Below, piece by piece: positions 1 to 7,106 of a DNA stretch of 11,762 nucleotides; position 1 is the first letter of the stretch; every line of letters starts with the position of its first letter. The stretch lies in contig CBFDBT010000068.1 of NCBI GenBank assembly GCA_965603115.1, positions 1 to 11,762 on the forward strand. Direction: 5' to 3'. The stretch is from CBFDBT01 sp965603115. Lineage in GTDB: Bacteria; Pseudomonadota; Alphaproteobacteria; Sphingomonadales; Kordiimonadaceae. The notes below the pieces were generated by a model, which saw only the letters and a program-made list of their open reading frames with translations, did not search any database and was not told the origin of the DNA. The position numbers were made by a program, and so were the translations under genes.

Positions 1-104
1 CAATCTATGTTGGTCGTAGAGAAAGTGCTGCTACAGCAACGGGCCTTGCCTCAAAGCATACAGAGCAGCAAACGGCCTTGGTCGATAAAGCATTAACAAT
101 TTAA
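1..104 (+). CDS. sucA: 2-oxoglutarate dehydrogenase E1, C-terminal end (partial)
   Basis: Only the last 34 residues are present, read from the codon starting at base 3 to the TAA at 102-104; the gene begins before the window. The tail reads YVGRRESAATATGLASKH followed by a Q-A-L-V-D-x-AL segment. This matches the conserved C-terminus of the thiamine-diphosphate E1 subunit of 2-oxoglutarate dehydrogenase, which decarboxylates 2-oxoglutarate and passes the succinyl group to the lipoyl arm of E2. The next gene, 21 bp downstream, is that E2, which supports the call strongly although no catalytic residue is visible here. Confidence 0.88.
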   Translation, partial: IYVGRRESAATATGLASKHTEQQTALVDKALTI

Positions 105-125
105 ACAGGGTGTGGAGCAAGCCTC

Positions 126-1367
126 ATGGCAATTGAAGATATAGTCATCCCGGCACTTGGCGAGAGTATTACAGAAGCAACTATTGGTTCGTGGATGAAG
201 CAGGTCGGTGATGCCGTCGCTGTAGACGAGCCCATCGTTGAAGTGGAAACAGATAAAGTCGCGATGGAAGTGCCATCAAAAGTCGCGGGTGTTATCAAAG
301 AACTTGTGGTTGCTGAAGGCGACACGGTTGAAATTGGTGCGATTGTCGCGCGGGTGGATACTGAGGGTAAGGCAACTAGTGCACCTGCACCTACTGCCGC
401 ACCAGCCGCTCCAGCAGAAGTTTCTACGCCTGCTCCAGTAGCTCCGGCGCCAGCAGCTACTGCTCCAGTTGATAGCCTGATGCCTATGTCTCCGGCTGTG
501 CGCAAAATGATGACAGATTACCACCTTGACCCAGCGTCTATTACGGGCACTGGCAAAGATGGTCGTTTGACCAAGGGCGATGTTCTTAAGGCTATTGAAA
601 ACAATACAGCGCGCACGCTCACCCACGCTGCGCCGTCGCCTGTAGGCAGTGTAGCACCAGTTGCGAACCGCGAAGAGCGCGTGAAAATGACACGCCTTAG
701 AAAGCGTATTGCAGAGCGCCTTAAAGATGCTCAAAATACAGCCGCTATGCTCACCACTTATAATGAGGTGGATATGACAGCGGTGATGGCTGCGCGTAAA
801 AATTATAAAGACCTGTTTGATAAAAAACACGGTATTCGCCTTGGGTTTATGAGTTTCTTTGCCAAAGCCTGTGTGCTGGCGCTGCGGGAAATTCCTGAAG
901 TGAACGCTTTCATCGAAGGCGACGAGATTGTTTATCATAATTACGCCAATATTTCTGTTGCGGTATCTTCACCCAACGGTCTTGTCGTACCTGTGCTTAA
1001 AGACGTTCAGGATATGACTTTTGCGGAATGTGAAAAATCCATCGCGCAATATGGTAAAAAAGCGCGCGAAGGCAAGCTGGCTATTGAAGATATGCAGGGC
1101 GGCACTTTCACCATCTCCAACGGTGGTGTTTTTGGCTCCTTGATGTCATCGCCAATTTTGAACGCTCCACAGTCGGGTATTCTTGGTATGCACAAAATTC
1201 AGCAGCGCGCGATGGTAATGCCTGATGGCTCTATTGAAGCACGCCCTATGATGTATTTGGCACTTTCTTATGATCACCGTATTGTTGATGGTAGCGGTGC
1301 TGTGACCTTCCTAGTGCGTGTTAAAGAAGCACTGGAAGACCCAACGCGCCTATTACTGGATATGTAA
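126..1367 (+). CDS. sucB: dihydrolipoyllysine-residue succinyltransferase (E2 of 2-oxoglutarate dehydrogenase)
   Basis: A 413-residue E2 that transfers the succinyl group from its lipoyl arm to CoA in the cytoplasmic 2-oxoglutarate dehydrogenase complex of the TCA cycle. In order: a lipoyl domain (about 2-80) with the lipoylated lysine K44 in ETDKVAMEV; an Ala/Pro linker (about 84-115); a peripheral subunit-binding domain (about 120-157) that docks E1 or E3; and a catalytic acyltransferase domain (about 185-413) with the DHRIVDG motif giving H384 and D388. Length is normal for SucB. The start is supported by GGAG at 114-117, eight bases before the ATG. It lies 21 bp after sucA and 29 bp before lpd, so the three are almost certainly one operon. 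The pairing with sucA makes the succinyl rather than acetyl specificity likely. Confidence 0.96.
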   Translation: MAIEDIVIPALGESITEATIGSWMKQVGDAVAVDEPIVEVETDKVAMEVPSKVAGVIKELVVAEGDTVEIGAIVARVDTEGKATSAPAPTAAPAAPAEVSTPAPVAPAPAATAPVDSLMPMSPAVRKMMTDYHLDPASITGTGKDGRLTKGDVLKAIENNTARTLTHAAPSPVGSVAPVANREERVKMTRLRKRIAERLKDAQNTAAMLTTYNEVDMTAVMAARKNYKDLFDKKHGIRLGFMSFFAKACVLALREIPEVNAFIEGDEIVYHNYANISVAVSSPNGLVVPVLKDVQDMTFAECEKSIAQYGKKAREGKLAIEDMQGGTFTISNGGVFGSLMSSPILNAPQSGILGMHKIQQRAMVMPDGSIEARPMMYLALSYDHRIVDGSGAVTFLVRVKEALEDPTRLLLDM

Positions 1368-1396
1368 GCAAGACAATACTATTAAAGGAATTGATG

Positions 1397-2803
1397 ATGA
1401 GTGATGTATTTGATGTTGTTGTGATCGGTGCTGGCCCTGGTGGTTATGTGGCTGCTATTCGTGCGGCGCAGCTTGGTCTAAAAACAGCCTGTATCGATAA
1501 ACGCGAAACACTCGGCGGCACATGTCTCAATGTGGGCTGTATGCCATCAAAAGCCCTCTTGCACGCTTCTGAACTTTATGAAGAAGCTGGTCACGGTTTT
1601 GAAAAGTTTGGCATCACTGTTAAAGGCCTTGATGTTGATATTAAAGCGATGATGGCATCAAAAGACAAAACCGTGGGTGAACTTACAGGCGGCATTGAAT
1701 ATCTCTTTAAAAAGAATAAGATCACATGGATCAAGGGTGAGGCCTCTTTTACTGGAAAGCATGCACTTGATGTGAAGCTTAAGGGTGGTAAAAAGCAAAA
1801 GGTTGAAGCCAAAAACTTTATTATTGCGACAGGTTCAGATGTCGCTAGCTTGCCGGGCATCAAGATTGATGAAAAAATAGTTGTGTCGTCAACGGGCGCA
1901 CTAAGCCTTACCAAAGTGCCTAAGAGCATGGTCGTTATTGGCGGCGGTGTTATTGGCCTTGAGATGGGCTCAGTGTGGCGTCGTTTGGGCGCTGAGGTAA
2001 CCGTGATTGAATTCCTAGACCAGTTACTACCTGGTATGGACGGCGAAGTGCGCAAAACATTTGGTCGCACAATGAAAAAACAGGGCATGAAGCTTAAGCT
2101 CTCGACTAAAGTCACAGGTGTTAAAGCCACCAAAAAGGGTGCAAAAGTCACATTCGAGCCGGTAAAAGGCGGAGACGCGACGACAATTGACACAGACATT
2201 GTACTGATGTCGGTTGGGCGCAGACCTTACACTGATAATTTAGGTCTTGATAAAGCTGGCGTTGAGATGGATGAAGCTGGCCGCATTAAAATTGGCTCAG
2301 ATTTTGGAACCAATGTTGCGGGTATCTGGGCAATTGGTGATGTGGTCGAAGGCCCGATGCTGGCTCATAAGGCCGAAGATGAAGGCATTGCTTGCGCTGA
2401 AAATATCGCGGGGCTCACGGGCTATGTGAACCACGATGTGATACCGGGTGTTGTTTACACCATGCCTGAAGTGGCAAGTGTTGGCAAAACGGAAGAAGAC
2501 TTGAAAGAAGCTGGCGTTGCCTACACGGCTGGCAAGTTTCCTTTCACAGCCAATTCTCGCGCTAAAGCCAATATGAATACCGATGGTTTTGTTAAAATAC
2601 TCGCCGACAAAGCAACTGACCGTATTTTGGGCGTGCATATCATTGGCGCCGATGCGGGTAATATGATTGCGCAAGCGACAACGGCAATGGAATTTGGCGC
2701 AAGTGCGGAAGATATTGCTCTGACATGTCACGCCCACCCAACCGAGAGTGAAGCGATGAAAGAAGCAGCACTCGCGGTTCATGGGCGCACAATCCATATG
2801 TAG
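1397..2803 (+). CDS. lpd: dihydrolipoyl dehydrogenase (E3)
   Basis: A 468-residue flavoprotein that reoxidises the dihydrolipoyl arm of E2 and passes electrons through FAD to NAD+. Visible parts are the FAD-binding GAGPGGY (11-17), the redox disulfide in GGTCLNVGC (C43, C48), the NAD-binding GGGVIGLE (182-189) with acidic E205 at the end of the second strand as expected for NAD rather than NADP, and the C-terminal HAHPTESE giving the catalytic pair H447/E452. The frame opens with TTG-ATG-ATG at 1391-1399. I chose the second ATG (1397) because AAAGGAA at 1384-1390 is then at normal spacing and the protein begins MSDVFDVVVIG, as in relatives. It is third in the sucA-sucB-lpd operon and probably also serves pyruvate dehydrogenase or other lipoyl complexes if no second lpd exists. 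Confidence 0.96.
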   Translation: MSDVFDVVVIGAGPGGYVAAIRAAQLGLKTACIDKRETLGGTCLNVGCMPSKALLHASELYEEAGHGFEKFGITVKGLDVDIKAMMASKDKTVGELTGGIEYLFKKNKITWIKGEASFTGKHALDVKLKGGKKQKVEAKNFIIATGSDVASLPGIKIDEKIVVSSTGALSLTKVPKSMVVIGGGVIGLEMGSVWRRLGAEVTVIEFLDQLLPGMDGEVRKTFGRTMKKQGMKLKLSTKVTGVKATKKGAKVTFEPVKGGDATTIDTDIVLMSVGRRPYTDNLGLDKAGVEMDEAGRIKIGSDFGTNVAGIWAIGDVVEGPMLAHKAEDEGIACAENIAGLTGYVNHDVIPGVVYTMPEVASVGKTEEDLKEAGVAYTAGKFPFTANSRAKANMNTDGFVKILADKATDRILGVHIIGADAGNMIAQATTAMEFGASAEDIALTCHAHPTESEAMKEAALAVHGRTIHM

Positions 2804-2873
2804 AGACTTTTTGTCACCTTGTGCCCTTTGGCCTCTTTATGCTATTCATATGAGCAATAAGGGGAGTTGGTCT

Positions 2874-3689
2874 ATGTCCGATATGTTCGGTTTTGATGCT
2901 TTTTCACCAAAAGAAATTGCCAAGCGCGTGGAAAGTGTTGGGGTTGCCAAGACGCGTCTCTCCTTACTATCTACGATAATGCTCGGTGTTCTTGCTGGTG
3001 GCTTTATCGCGCTAGGTGCTCTTTTATTTACCCTGATAAAATCAGATGCGACGCTTGGTTTTGCGGTGAGCCAGATGTTTGGTGGTCTTGCTTTCTCACT
3101 TGGGCTCATTCTTGTCATCGTCGCGGGCGCAGAGCTCTTTACCGGTAATAATCTCCTCGCCATGGCGTGGGCCGATGGCAAAATATCTAGCGCTGATTTA
3201 CTGAGAAACTGGGGGGTTGTCTGCCTTGCCAATTTTATCGGAGCTGCTGGGCTGGCTTTGCTGGTGTTTTATTCAGGGCATACAGCCATGAACGATGGCG
3301 CTATAGCTGATCAATATCTCAAAATCGCCAGTGCCAAGGTGTCTATGCCGTTTTGGGAAGCTTTTTTCAAAGGTGTTTTGTGCAATATTCTTGTTTGCAT
3401 GGCAGTGTGGATGGCTCTCGCTGGGCGCAGTGTTGTTGATAAGGTCGTGGCGATCATTTTCCCCATCACTGCTTTTGTCGCTGCCGGTTTCGAGCATAGC
3501 ATCGCTAATATGTATTTCATCCCGATGGGGATGCTTGTGCAATCATCAGGGCATGTCGGCTTTGAAGCCATTACATGGTTCGGATTTTTTAATAATCTTG
3601 TGCCGGTCATTTTGGGTAACCTCATTGGCGGTAGCGTGCTGGTCGGCTTTGTCTATTATGTCATTTACCTGCGCCATAAGCCTGAGTGA
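2874..3689 (+). CDS. formate/nitrite transporter (FNT) family channel
   Basis: A 271-residue inner-membrane protein of the FocA/NirC (FNT) family of pentameric channels for small monovalent anions such as formate, nitrite or hydrosulfide. About six hydrophobic segments are visible (roughly 33-55, 67-90, 111-134, 163-184, 190-213, 238-265). Family marks include GAELFTGN (85-92) in the first broken-helix region, a CN-x-LVC-x-AVW stretch (170-179), and FEHSIANMY with H208, matching the central pore histidine of FocA. The ATG at 2874 has GGGGAG at 2861-2866, seven bases upstream; an in-frame ATG at 2850 lacks this. It sits 70 bp after lpd. I see no convincing promoter or terminator between them, so read-through is possible. 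The substrate cannot be read from sequence, and no formate or nitrite enzyme lies nearby to help. Confidence 0.92.
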   Translation: MSDMFGFDAFSPKEIAKRVESVGVAKTRLSLLSTIMLGVLAGGFIALGALLFTLIKSDATLGFAVSQMFGGLAFSLGLILVIVAGAELFTGNNLLAMAWADGKISSADLLRNWGVVCLANFIGAAGLALLVFYSGHTAMNDGAIADQYLKIASAKVSMPFWEAFFKGVLCNILVCMAVWMALAGRSVVDKVVAIIFPITAFVAAGFEHSIANMYFIPMGMLVQSSGHVGFEAITWFGFFNNLVPVILGNLIGGSVLVGFVYYVIYLRHKPE

Positions 3690-3710
3690 TGTTTTCCACT
3701 AAGTATAAAT

Positions 3711-3801
3711 CCGTTATGCTGAACTTGTTTCAGCATCCATTTCGAGGTTTGAAAGATGGATTCCGTTCCCTCAAGGCTAACGCCTTTCGCCCGGAATGAC
3801 G
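3711..3801 (+). repeat. palindromic intergenic repeat between convergent genes
   Basis: About 90 bases carry nested inverted repeats: TGCTGAA (3717-3723) with TTCAGCA (3729-3735); ATCCAT (3735-3740) with ATGGAT (3756-3761); ATTCCG (3760-3765) with CGGAAT (3792-3797); and AAGGC (3773-3777) with GCCTT (3782-3786). On the minus strand it ends in the GTCATTCCGG type of sequence. From memory, repeats of this look are scattered between genes in many alphaproteobacterial genomes; only this copy is visible here. It lies between the convergent FNT and alkyltransferase genes, where its hairpins could help end both transcripts. Confidence 0.6.
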
Positions 3802-3818
3802 AAAGAAAGGGAGGAGGC

Positions 3819-4313
3819 CTAAATAGCCCCCTCATGGCGTAGCAACCACTGTTTGCGCTCTAAGCCGCCTGCGTAGCCAGTGAGTGTGCCATCAGCGCCG
3901 ATGATGCGGTGGCAAGGGATGAGGAGGGCGATGGCATTGCGGCCATTGGCTCCGCCCACTGCGCGCGGGCTACTGTTCATGTTTTTTGCCATCTCCCCAT
4001 AAGACTGGGTTGTACCAGCGGGAACAGTTTTAAGATATTTCCATGTTTTTAATTGATGGGCCGTGCCCATAGGCGAGACAGATAGCGTGTTTAAAGCATC
4101 AATTTCACCTGTGAAATAGTTGTTAAAAACAGTTTTAATGTGTGGGGGTGCAGTAACATCAATGATCTCGACCCCTGCGTGGTGTTTGGCAAGATGGCGG
4201 CTTATGCGTGCAGGGTTATCAATAAATTCGCAAAGCACAATAGCACTTTCATCCATCATCACTTGCAGATCGCCTATAGGTGTTGCAATGGTAAAGCTTC
4301 TAAGTGTTTTCAT
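3819..4313 (-). CDS. ogt: methylated-DNA-[protein]-cysteine S-methyltransferase (AdaB/Ogt type)
   Basis: A 164-residue suicide repair enzyme that moves the alkyl group from O6-methylguanine (and O4-methylthymine) onto its own cysteine. The active site is PCHRII with acceptor C134. Also visible are the DNA-binding SPRAVGGANGRN (115-126), with R117 in the place of the base-flipping arginine and N125 in the hinge, Y105 before it, and the GYAGGLERK-x-WLL tail (146-157). The N-terminal half (about 1-80) is the variable domain. AAGGA lies about six bases before the ATG, inside the end of the upstream adaA-like gene, with which it overlaps by 14 bp. The pair is the split form of E. coli Ada (compare Bacillus AdaA and AdaB), so the enzyme is probably made together with its regulator. 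Confidence 0.95.
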   Translation of the reverse strand: MKTLRSFTIATPIGDLQVMMDESAIVLCEFIDNPARISRHLAKHHAGVEIIDVTAPPHIKTVFNNYFTGEIDALNTLSVSPMGTAHQLKTWKYLKTVPAGTTQSYGEMAKNMNSSPRAVGGANGRNAIALLIPCHRIIGADGTLTGYAGGLERKQWLLRHEGAI

Positions 4314-4914
4314 GGGCTTTCCTTTTACGCCAAAGGCTTGGAGCTAGTCCTGTGGTGTTTTTAAAGCTGTCGTTAAAGCGTCGCAGACTTGAAAAACCCG
4401 AGGTATAGGCGATGGCGGAGATAGAATGCTCGCTCGATTTTAAAAGTCCCTTGGCTATATTGATCCGTCTTTCGGTGGCAATGGTAATAGGGGAACTGCC
4501 TAGATGCTGATCAAACAACCTGCGCAGATGGCGGTCACTGATGCCGAGCTTGTCGGATAAGTCTTCGATGCCGCCATTTTCGAGTGCGCCTCCTGCTATG
4601 AGCCTGAGCGCCCGGCTGACGGTGGCCTCGGTGCCAAGCCATGCGGGACTGCCGGGGCGACTTTCTGGCCGACAACGTTTGCACGCACGAAATCCAGCCT
4701 GTGCGGCTTCACCAGCAGCGGTGAAAAATAATACATTCTCGGGCTTGGGTTTGTTTGCAGGGCAAATAGGCCTGCAATAAATGCCTGTGCTGGTCACGCC
4801 AAAATAGAAGTGACCGTCATAGGCTTTGTCCCTTTCCACAAGGGCGCGGTATAATATGTGATCTTTGTTTATCATGACTGGAGCATAGCATGATAGGTCG
4901 TAAATACTCGCCAT
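4300..4914 (-). CDS. adaA: AdaA-like methyl-sensing transcriptional activator
   Basis: A 204-residue protein with an Ada-type zinc domain (about 20-90) and an AraC-family double helix-turn-helix (about 97-200). The four zinc cysteines C47, C51, C78 and C81 have the same 4-27-3 spacing as C38, C42, C69 and C72 of E. coli Ada. C47 therefore matches the cysteine that accepts a methyl group from DNA phosphotriesters and switches the protein into an activator. There is no C-terminal alkyltransferase or AlkA glycosylase domain; the alkyltransferase is the next gene, overlapping by 14 bp. The start is uncertain: neither the ATG at 4914 nor the in-frame ATG at 4875 (residue 14) has a Shine-Dalgarno sequence, and homology starts only near residue 20. 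It follows the small membrane protein gene by 27 bp. Confidence 0.92.
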   Translation of the reverse strand: MASIYDLSCYAPVMINKDHILYRALVERDKAYDGHFYFGVTSTGIYCRPICPANKPKPENVLFFTAAGEAAQAGFRACKRCRPESRPGSPAWLGTEATVSRALRLIAGGALENGGIEDLSDKLGISDRHLRRLFDQHLGSSPITIATERRINIAKGLLKSSEHSISAIAYTSGFSSLRRFNDSFKNTTGLAPSLWRKRKAHENT

Positions 4915-4923
4915 TTTCGGACA

Positions 4924-4955
4924 TTTATATGATTGGCTGCGCTAAAGCCTTTCAA
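4924..4955 (-). promoter_or_regulatory. possible adaA promoter with Ada-box-like sequence
   Basis: Reading the minus strand, TTGAAA (4955-4950) resembles a -35 box and TATAAA (4929-4924) a -10 box, but the spacer is 20 bases, longer than usual. Between them, AGCGCA (4943-4938) matches six of eight bases of the E. coli Ada box AAAGCGCA. The site overlaps the stop codon of the upstream membrane protein gene. It would let adaA and ogt be induced apart from the rest of the cluster. The evidence is short-motif only. Confidence 0.3.
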
Positions 4956-5265
4956 TGCCGAGTAGTAACCAACTCGACAGGATCAAACATATTGCCATTA
5001 GCAAAAAAGGAACAAATTCAAAGGGTGGCATGGAGAGGTTTTTATTAAGGGCATTAATGATGCGGTGGGCAGCGCGTCCCTGAGAATAGGCAGCGACGAT
5101 ACTGATAATCGCTGTGCCAATCACCGAAACATGATGCAGCGGGCCACTAGCATAAGGCCAGAGTTTGAAGGCTACCAAGGCAAGTAACAAGGCTGACATA
5201 ACAAGCGATATGTAGAGCGCAGCGAGACCAAAAGCCCTGATTTTGATCAAAAGCGCATCATTCAT
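4942..5265 (-). CDS. small membrane protein of unknown function
   Basis: I do not recognise this 107-residue protein. It has three likely membrane helices (about 11-33, 45-60 and 83-104), with a charged stretch between the second and third that contains AAHRIINALNK. No signal peptide cleavage site or catalytic motif is visible. The ATG is supported by GGAGG nine bases upstream, inside the last codons of the recombinase gene; only 3 bp separate that stop codon from this start, so translation is probably coupled. The gene ends 27 bp before adaA. Its place in the operon does not point to a role: it could be an accessory of the membrane-linked COQ9 function, or simply a passenger. Confidence 0.72.
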   Translation of the reverse strand: MNDALLIKIRAFGLAALYISLVMSALLLALVAFKLWPYASGPLHHVSVIGTAIISIVAAYSQGRAAHRIINALNKNLSMPPFEFVPFLLMAICLILSSWLLLGIERL

Positions 5266-5268
5266 CCC

Positions 5269-6225
5269 TCAAGCCCTCCGAAAGGCTTTGTTGTAAACTT
5301 GCTTAAGGCGACTGCTATCCACTTCGGTATAAACCTGTGTGCTGGCAAGGTCAGCGTGCCCCAAGAGCTCTTGAATTGTGCGCAAATCACCGCCAGCCGA
5401 TAAGAGGTGGGTTGCAAAGCTGTGGCGTAGGGCGTGGGGCGTGGCGCTATCGGGCAAACCCAGCGCTGTTCGCACCAAAAGCATGGCTTGCTGGATCGCG
5501 CGGGCATTAAGCCTGCCGCCGCGCACGCCGATAAAAAGCGGCCCATCGTCAGCCAGTGTGAAGGGAACGCGGTCCAAGTAGGCATTAATAGCTTGTTTGA
5601 CCACTGGTAGTACGGGCACAAGCCGCTCTTTGTTGCGTTTACCTATCACGCGCAGCATATCGCCCGTGGGCACGTCTTCGCGGTTAAGGGTGAGGGCTTC
5701 ATTAATGCGAAGGCCGCAACCATAAAGCAAGGTCACAACCGCAATGTCGCGGGCGGAAACCCAATCAGTGACACTAAAGTCCCCAATTGTGTTGATCACA
5801 GTCTTTGCGCCATCAATGCTTAAGGGGCGGGGTACTCTGTGGGGCAACTTTGGACTTTGCACGGCGGATATGGCATCATTGTGAATATCGTGAACACGAG
5901 AGAGGTAGCGATAAAAATTTCGAAGTGCAGAGAGAGACCGGGCAACCGAGCGCGCAGCCATGTCAGAGCGACGCATATCAGCGAGCCATGCGCGAAAGTC
6001 CTGAATGGTCATGTCTTTAAAGCTGTTTGGACTCAGCTTGCCGCCTTTGTAGCTGCTCATAAAGGCTATGAAACGGCCCAGATCACGGCCATAATGCAGC
6101 ACGGTTTTATCTGCCATGCGTTTTTCACTGGTGAGATAGCGGTGCCAGCCAAAAATAAGGTCCGCGCTGGCGTCACTGTAAGCACTGAGGGTATCTAGGG
6201 CTAAAAAGTCAATACTCTCGCTCAT
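5269..6225 (-). CDS. xerC: tyrosine recombinase, XerC type
   Basis: A 318-residue site-specific recombinase of the XerC/XerD family, which resolves chromosome dimers at dif during division. The N-terminal core-binding (SAM-like) domain covers about 20-115 and the catalytic domain about 130-312. All catalytic residues are visible: R173 in CGLRINEAL, K196 in GKRNKERLVP, H264 and R267 in HALRHSFATHL, H290 in LLGHADLASTQVYT, and the nucleophile Y299. The LLGHADLASTQVYTEVD block looks more like XerC than XerD or an integrase, and no phage, integron or att-like sequence lies nearby. The start codon overlaps the stop of the COQ9-family gene as ATGA, so translation is coupled. XerC versus XerD cannot be settled fully by eye. 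Confidence 0.92.
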   Translation of the reverse strand: MSESIDFLALDTLSAYSDASADLIFGWHRYLTSEKRMADKTVLHYGRDLGRFIAFMSSYKGGKLSPNSFKDMTIQDFRAWLADMRRSDMAARSVARSLSALRNFYRYLSRVHDIHNDAISAVQSPKLPHRVPRPLSIDGAKTVINTIGDFSVTDWVSARDIAVVTLLYGCGLRINEALTLNREDVPTGDMLRVIGKRNKERLVPVLPVVKQAINAYLDRVPFTLADDGPLFIGVRGGRLNARAIQQAMLLVRTALGLPDSATPHALRHSFATHLLSAGGDLRTIQELLGHADLASTQVYTEVDSSRLKQVYNKAFRRA

Positions 6226-6887
6226 TTTGCGCCATATCTAAGCCGTCCTATGAATCGAGAAAGGCTAGGCATGTTGGCGGTTTTACTTTTAAAGTCCCAT
6301 TTGGCTTTTTCAAATTTCATTACTTCTGCGATGCGGCGGTCAAGGAAAGCCCACGTATCGGCTTGCTCTTCGCTCTCATCCGATAACCACACCATCAGCG
6401 TCGACATATAAACTCCGGATAAAATGATGCGCTTGCTATACCAGTTAAAGTCGGTGGACGTGTCCCCCGCTGCGCACCACATGATATCCATTGTGGTCTC
6501 GAGAGCCTTGATGCCAATATCGGCATTGGAAGGCAGCGAGAGCAGGGCGATGCCGCGCTGAATGGCACTGCGATGTGCGCTATTTTGCTCAAGGCGGGTG
6601 CGCACGGCACATTTTATACGATCTTGAATGCGCATGGAATCCAAGTCCATTTCGGCCAAGCCTGCACTCATTTTTAAGTCCGCATCAGCGAGATGCATTT
6701 CAAGCACTTCAATGCCACCACGCGGGAAGGCAAGCTCAGCCATTTCAGAACTAACACCGATATCCTCTGCGGCGCGGTCGAGCGCTGTTCTCGTCCAGCC
6801 ATCAAAAGCCGCATGGGAAAGCACTGCCTCCATCAAAGGTTGGCGCAATTCCTCGGGTGTCATTTCTTTTTTCTTGGCAGCTGACAT
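6222..6887 (-). CDS. COQ9-family protein (rpsU-divergently transcribed family)
   Basis: A protein of about 221 residues in the COQ9 family, whose eukaryotic members bind lipids and present ubiquinone precursors to the hydroxylase COQ7. Recognisable features are the N-terminal AVLSHAAFDGWT-x-x-AL stretch (21-36), a TetR-like helical N-terminal half, and the C-terminal half with a conserved tryptophan-rich stretch around STDFNWYSKR. The divergent rpsU gene is the context for which this bacterial family was named. I chose the ATG at 6887 because a weak purine-rich ribosome site (AGAAGAGA) precedes it; the frame extends to an ATG at 6914, adding nine residues, but that ATG has no ribosome site. 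It is the first gene of a minus-strand run and overlaps the recombinase start by 4 bp. A role in ubiquinone synthesis is inferred from the family. Confidence 0.88.
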   Translation of the reverse strand: MSAAKKKEMTPEELRQPLMEAVLSHAAFDGWTRTALDRAAEDIGVSSEMAELAFPRGGIEVLEMHLADADLKMSAGLAEMDLDSMRIQDRIKCAVRTRLEQNSAHRSAIQRGIALLSLPSNADIGIKALETTMDIMWCAAGDTSTDFNWYSKRIILSGVYMSTLMVWLSDESEEQADTWAFLDRRIAEVMKFEKAKWDFKSKTANMPSLSRFIGRLRYGAK

Positions 6888-6952
6888 GGTTCTCTTCTTT
6901 CTTAATATCCTCATATCAATAGCATAGTTAGAGTAAATTGGGAGACAGTTTT

Positions 6953-6981
6953 TTGACCAAAAGAGTATTTTAAGGTATAAT
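6953..6981 (+). promoter_or_regulatory. sigma-70 promoter upstream of rpsU
   Basis: TTGACC (6953-6958) and TATAAT (6976-6981) are separated by exactly 17 bases, a near-consensus housekeeping promoter. Transcription would start near 6988 and give an rpsU leader of roughly 175 nt. It is a strong match for a highly expressed ribosomal protein gene. It lies in the divergent region shared with the COQ9-family gene, whose own promoter is not clear. Confidence 0.75.
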
Positions 6982-7062
6982 CCTTATATTCTTAATAACA
7001 TCTGCCGCAGGCAAAGGCTTTGACGGCACGAGTGTCTTGTTGTTTTTATGGTGTTTTTTACC

Positions 7063-7091
7063 TTGCGTGTGGGTTTGTCCTCTGTTATACG
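7063..7091 (+). promoter_or_regulatory. possible second rpsU promoter
   Basis: TTGCGT (7063-7068) and TATACG (7086-7091) are 17 bases apart, a moderate sigma-70 match closer to the gene. It would give a leader of about 65-70 nt that keeps only the hairpins next to the ribosome site. It is weaker than the upstream promoter and may be chance. Confidence 0.35.
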
Positions 7092-7106
7092 CCCCCTTGG
7101 TAAGTC

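Noticed and set aside
276..938. Open frame of 220 codons antisense to sucB
   Set aside because: It overlaps the lipoyl, linker and catalytic regions of a fully intact sucB, and the predicted protein is low in complexity with many His, Arg and Cys residues.
2811..2848. Promoter for the FNT channel gene between lpd and 2874
   Set aside because: TTGTCA, TTGTGC, TATGCT and TATTCA can be found, but no pair combines good sequence with acceptable spacing.
5262..5621. Minus-strand frame of 119 codons inside the recombinase gene
   Set aside because: It is out of frame with xerC over its catalytic domain and shows no motif of its own.
5269..6225. The recombinase as an integrase of a mobile element
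   Set aside because: No excisionase, phage gene, tRNA, att repeat or cassette is nearby; it is coupled to a housekeeping gene and its motifs are XerC-like.
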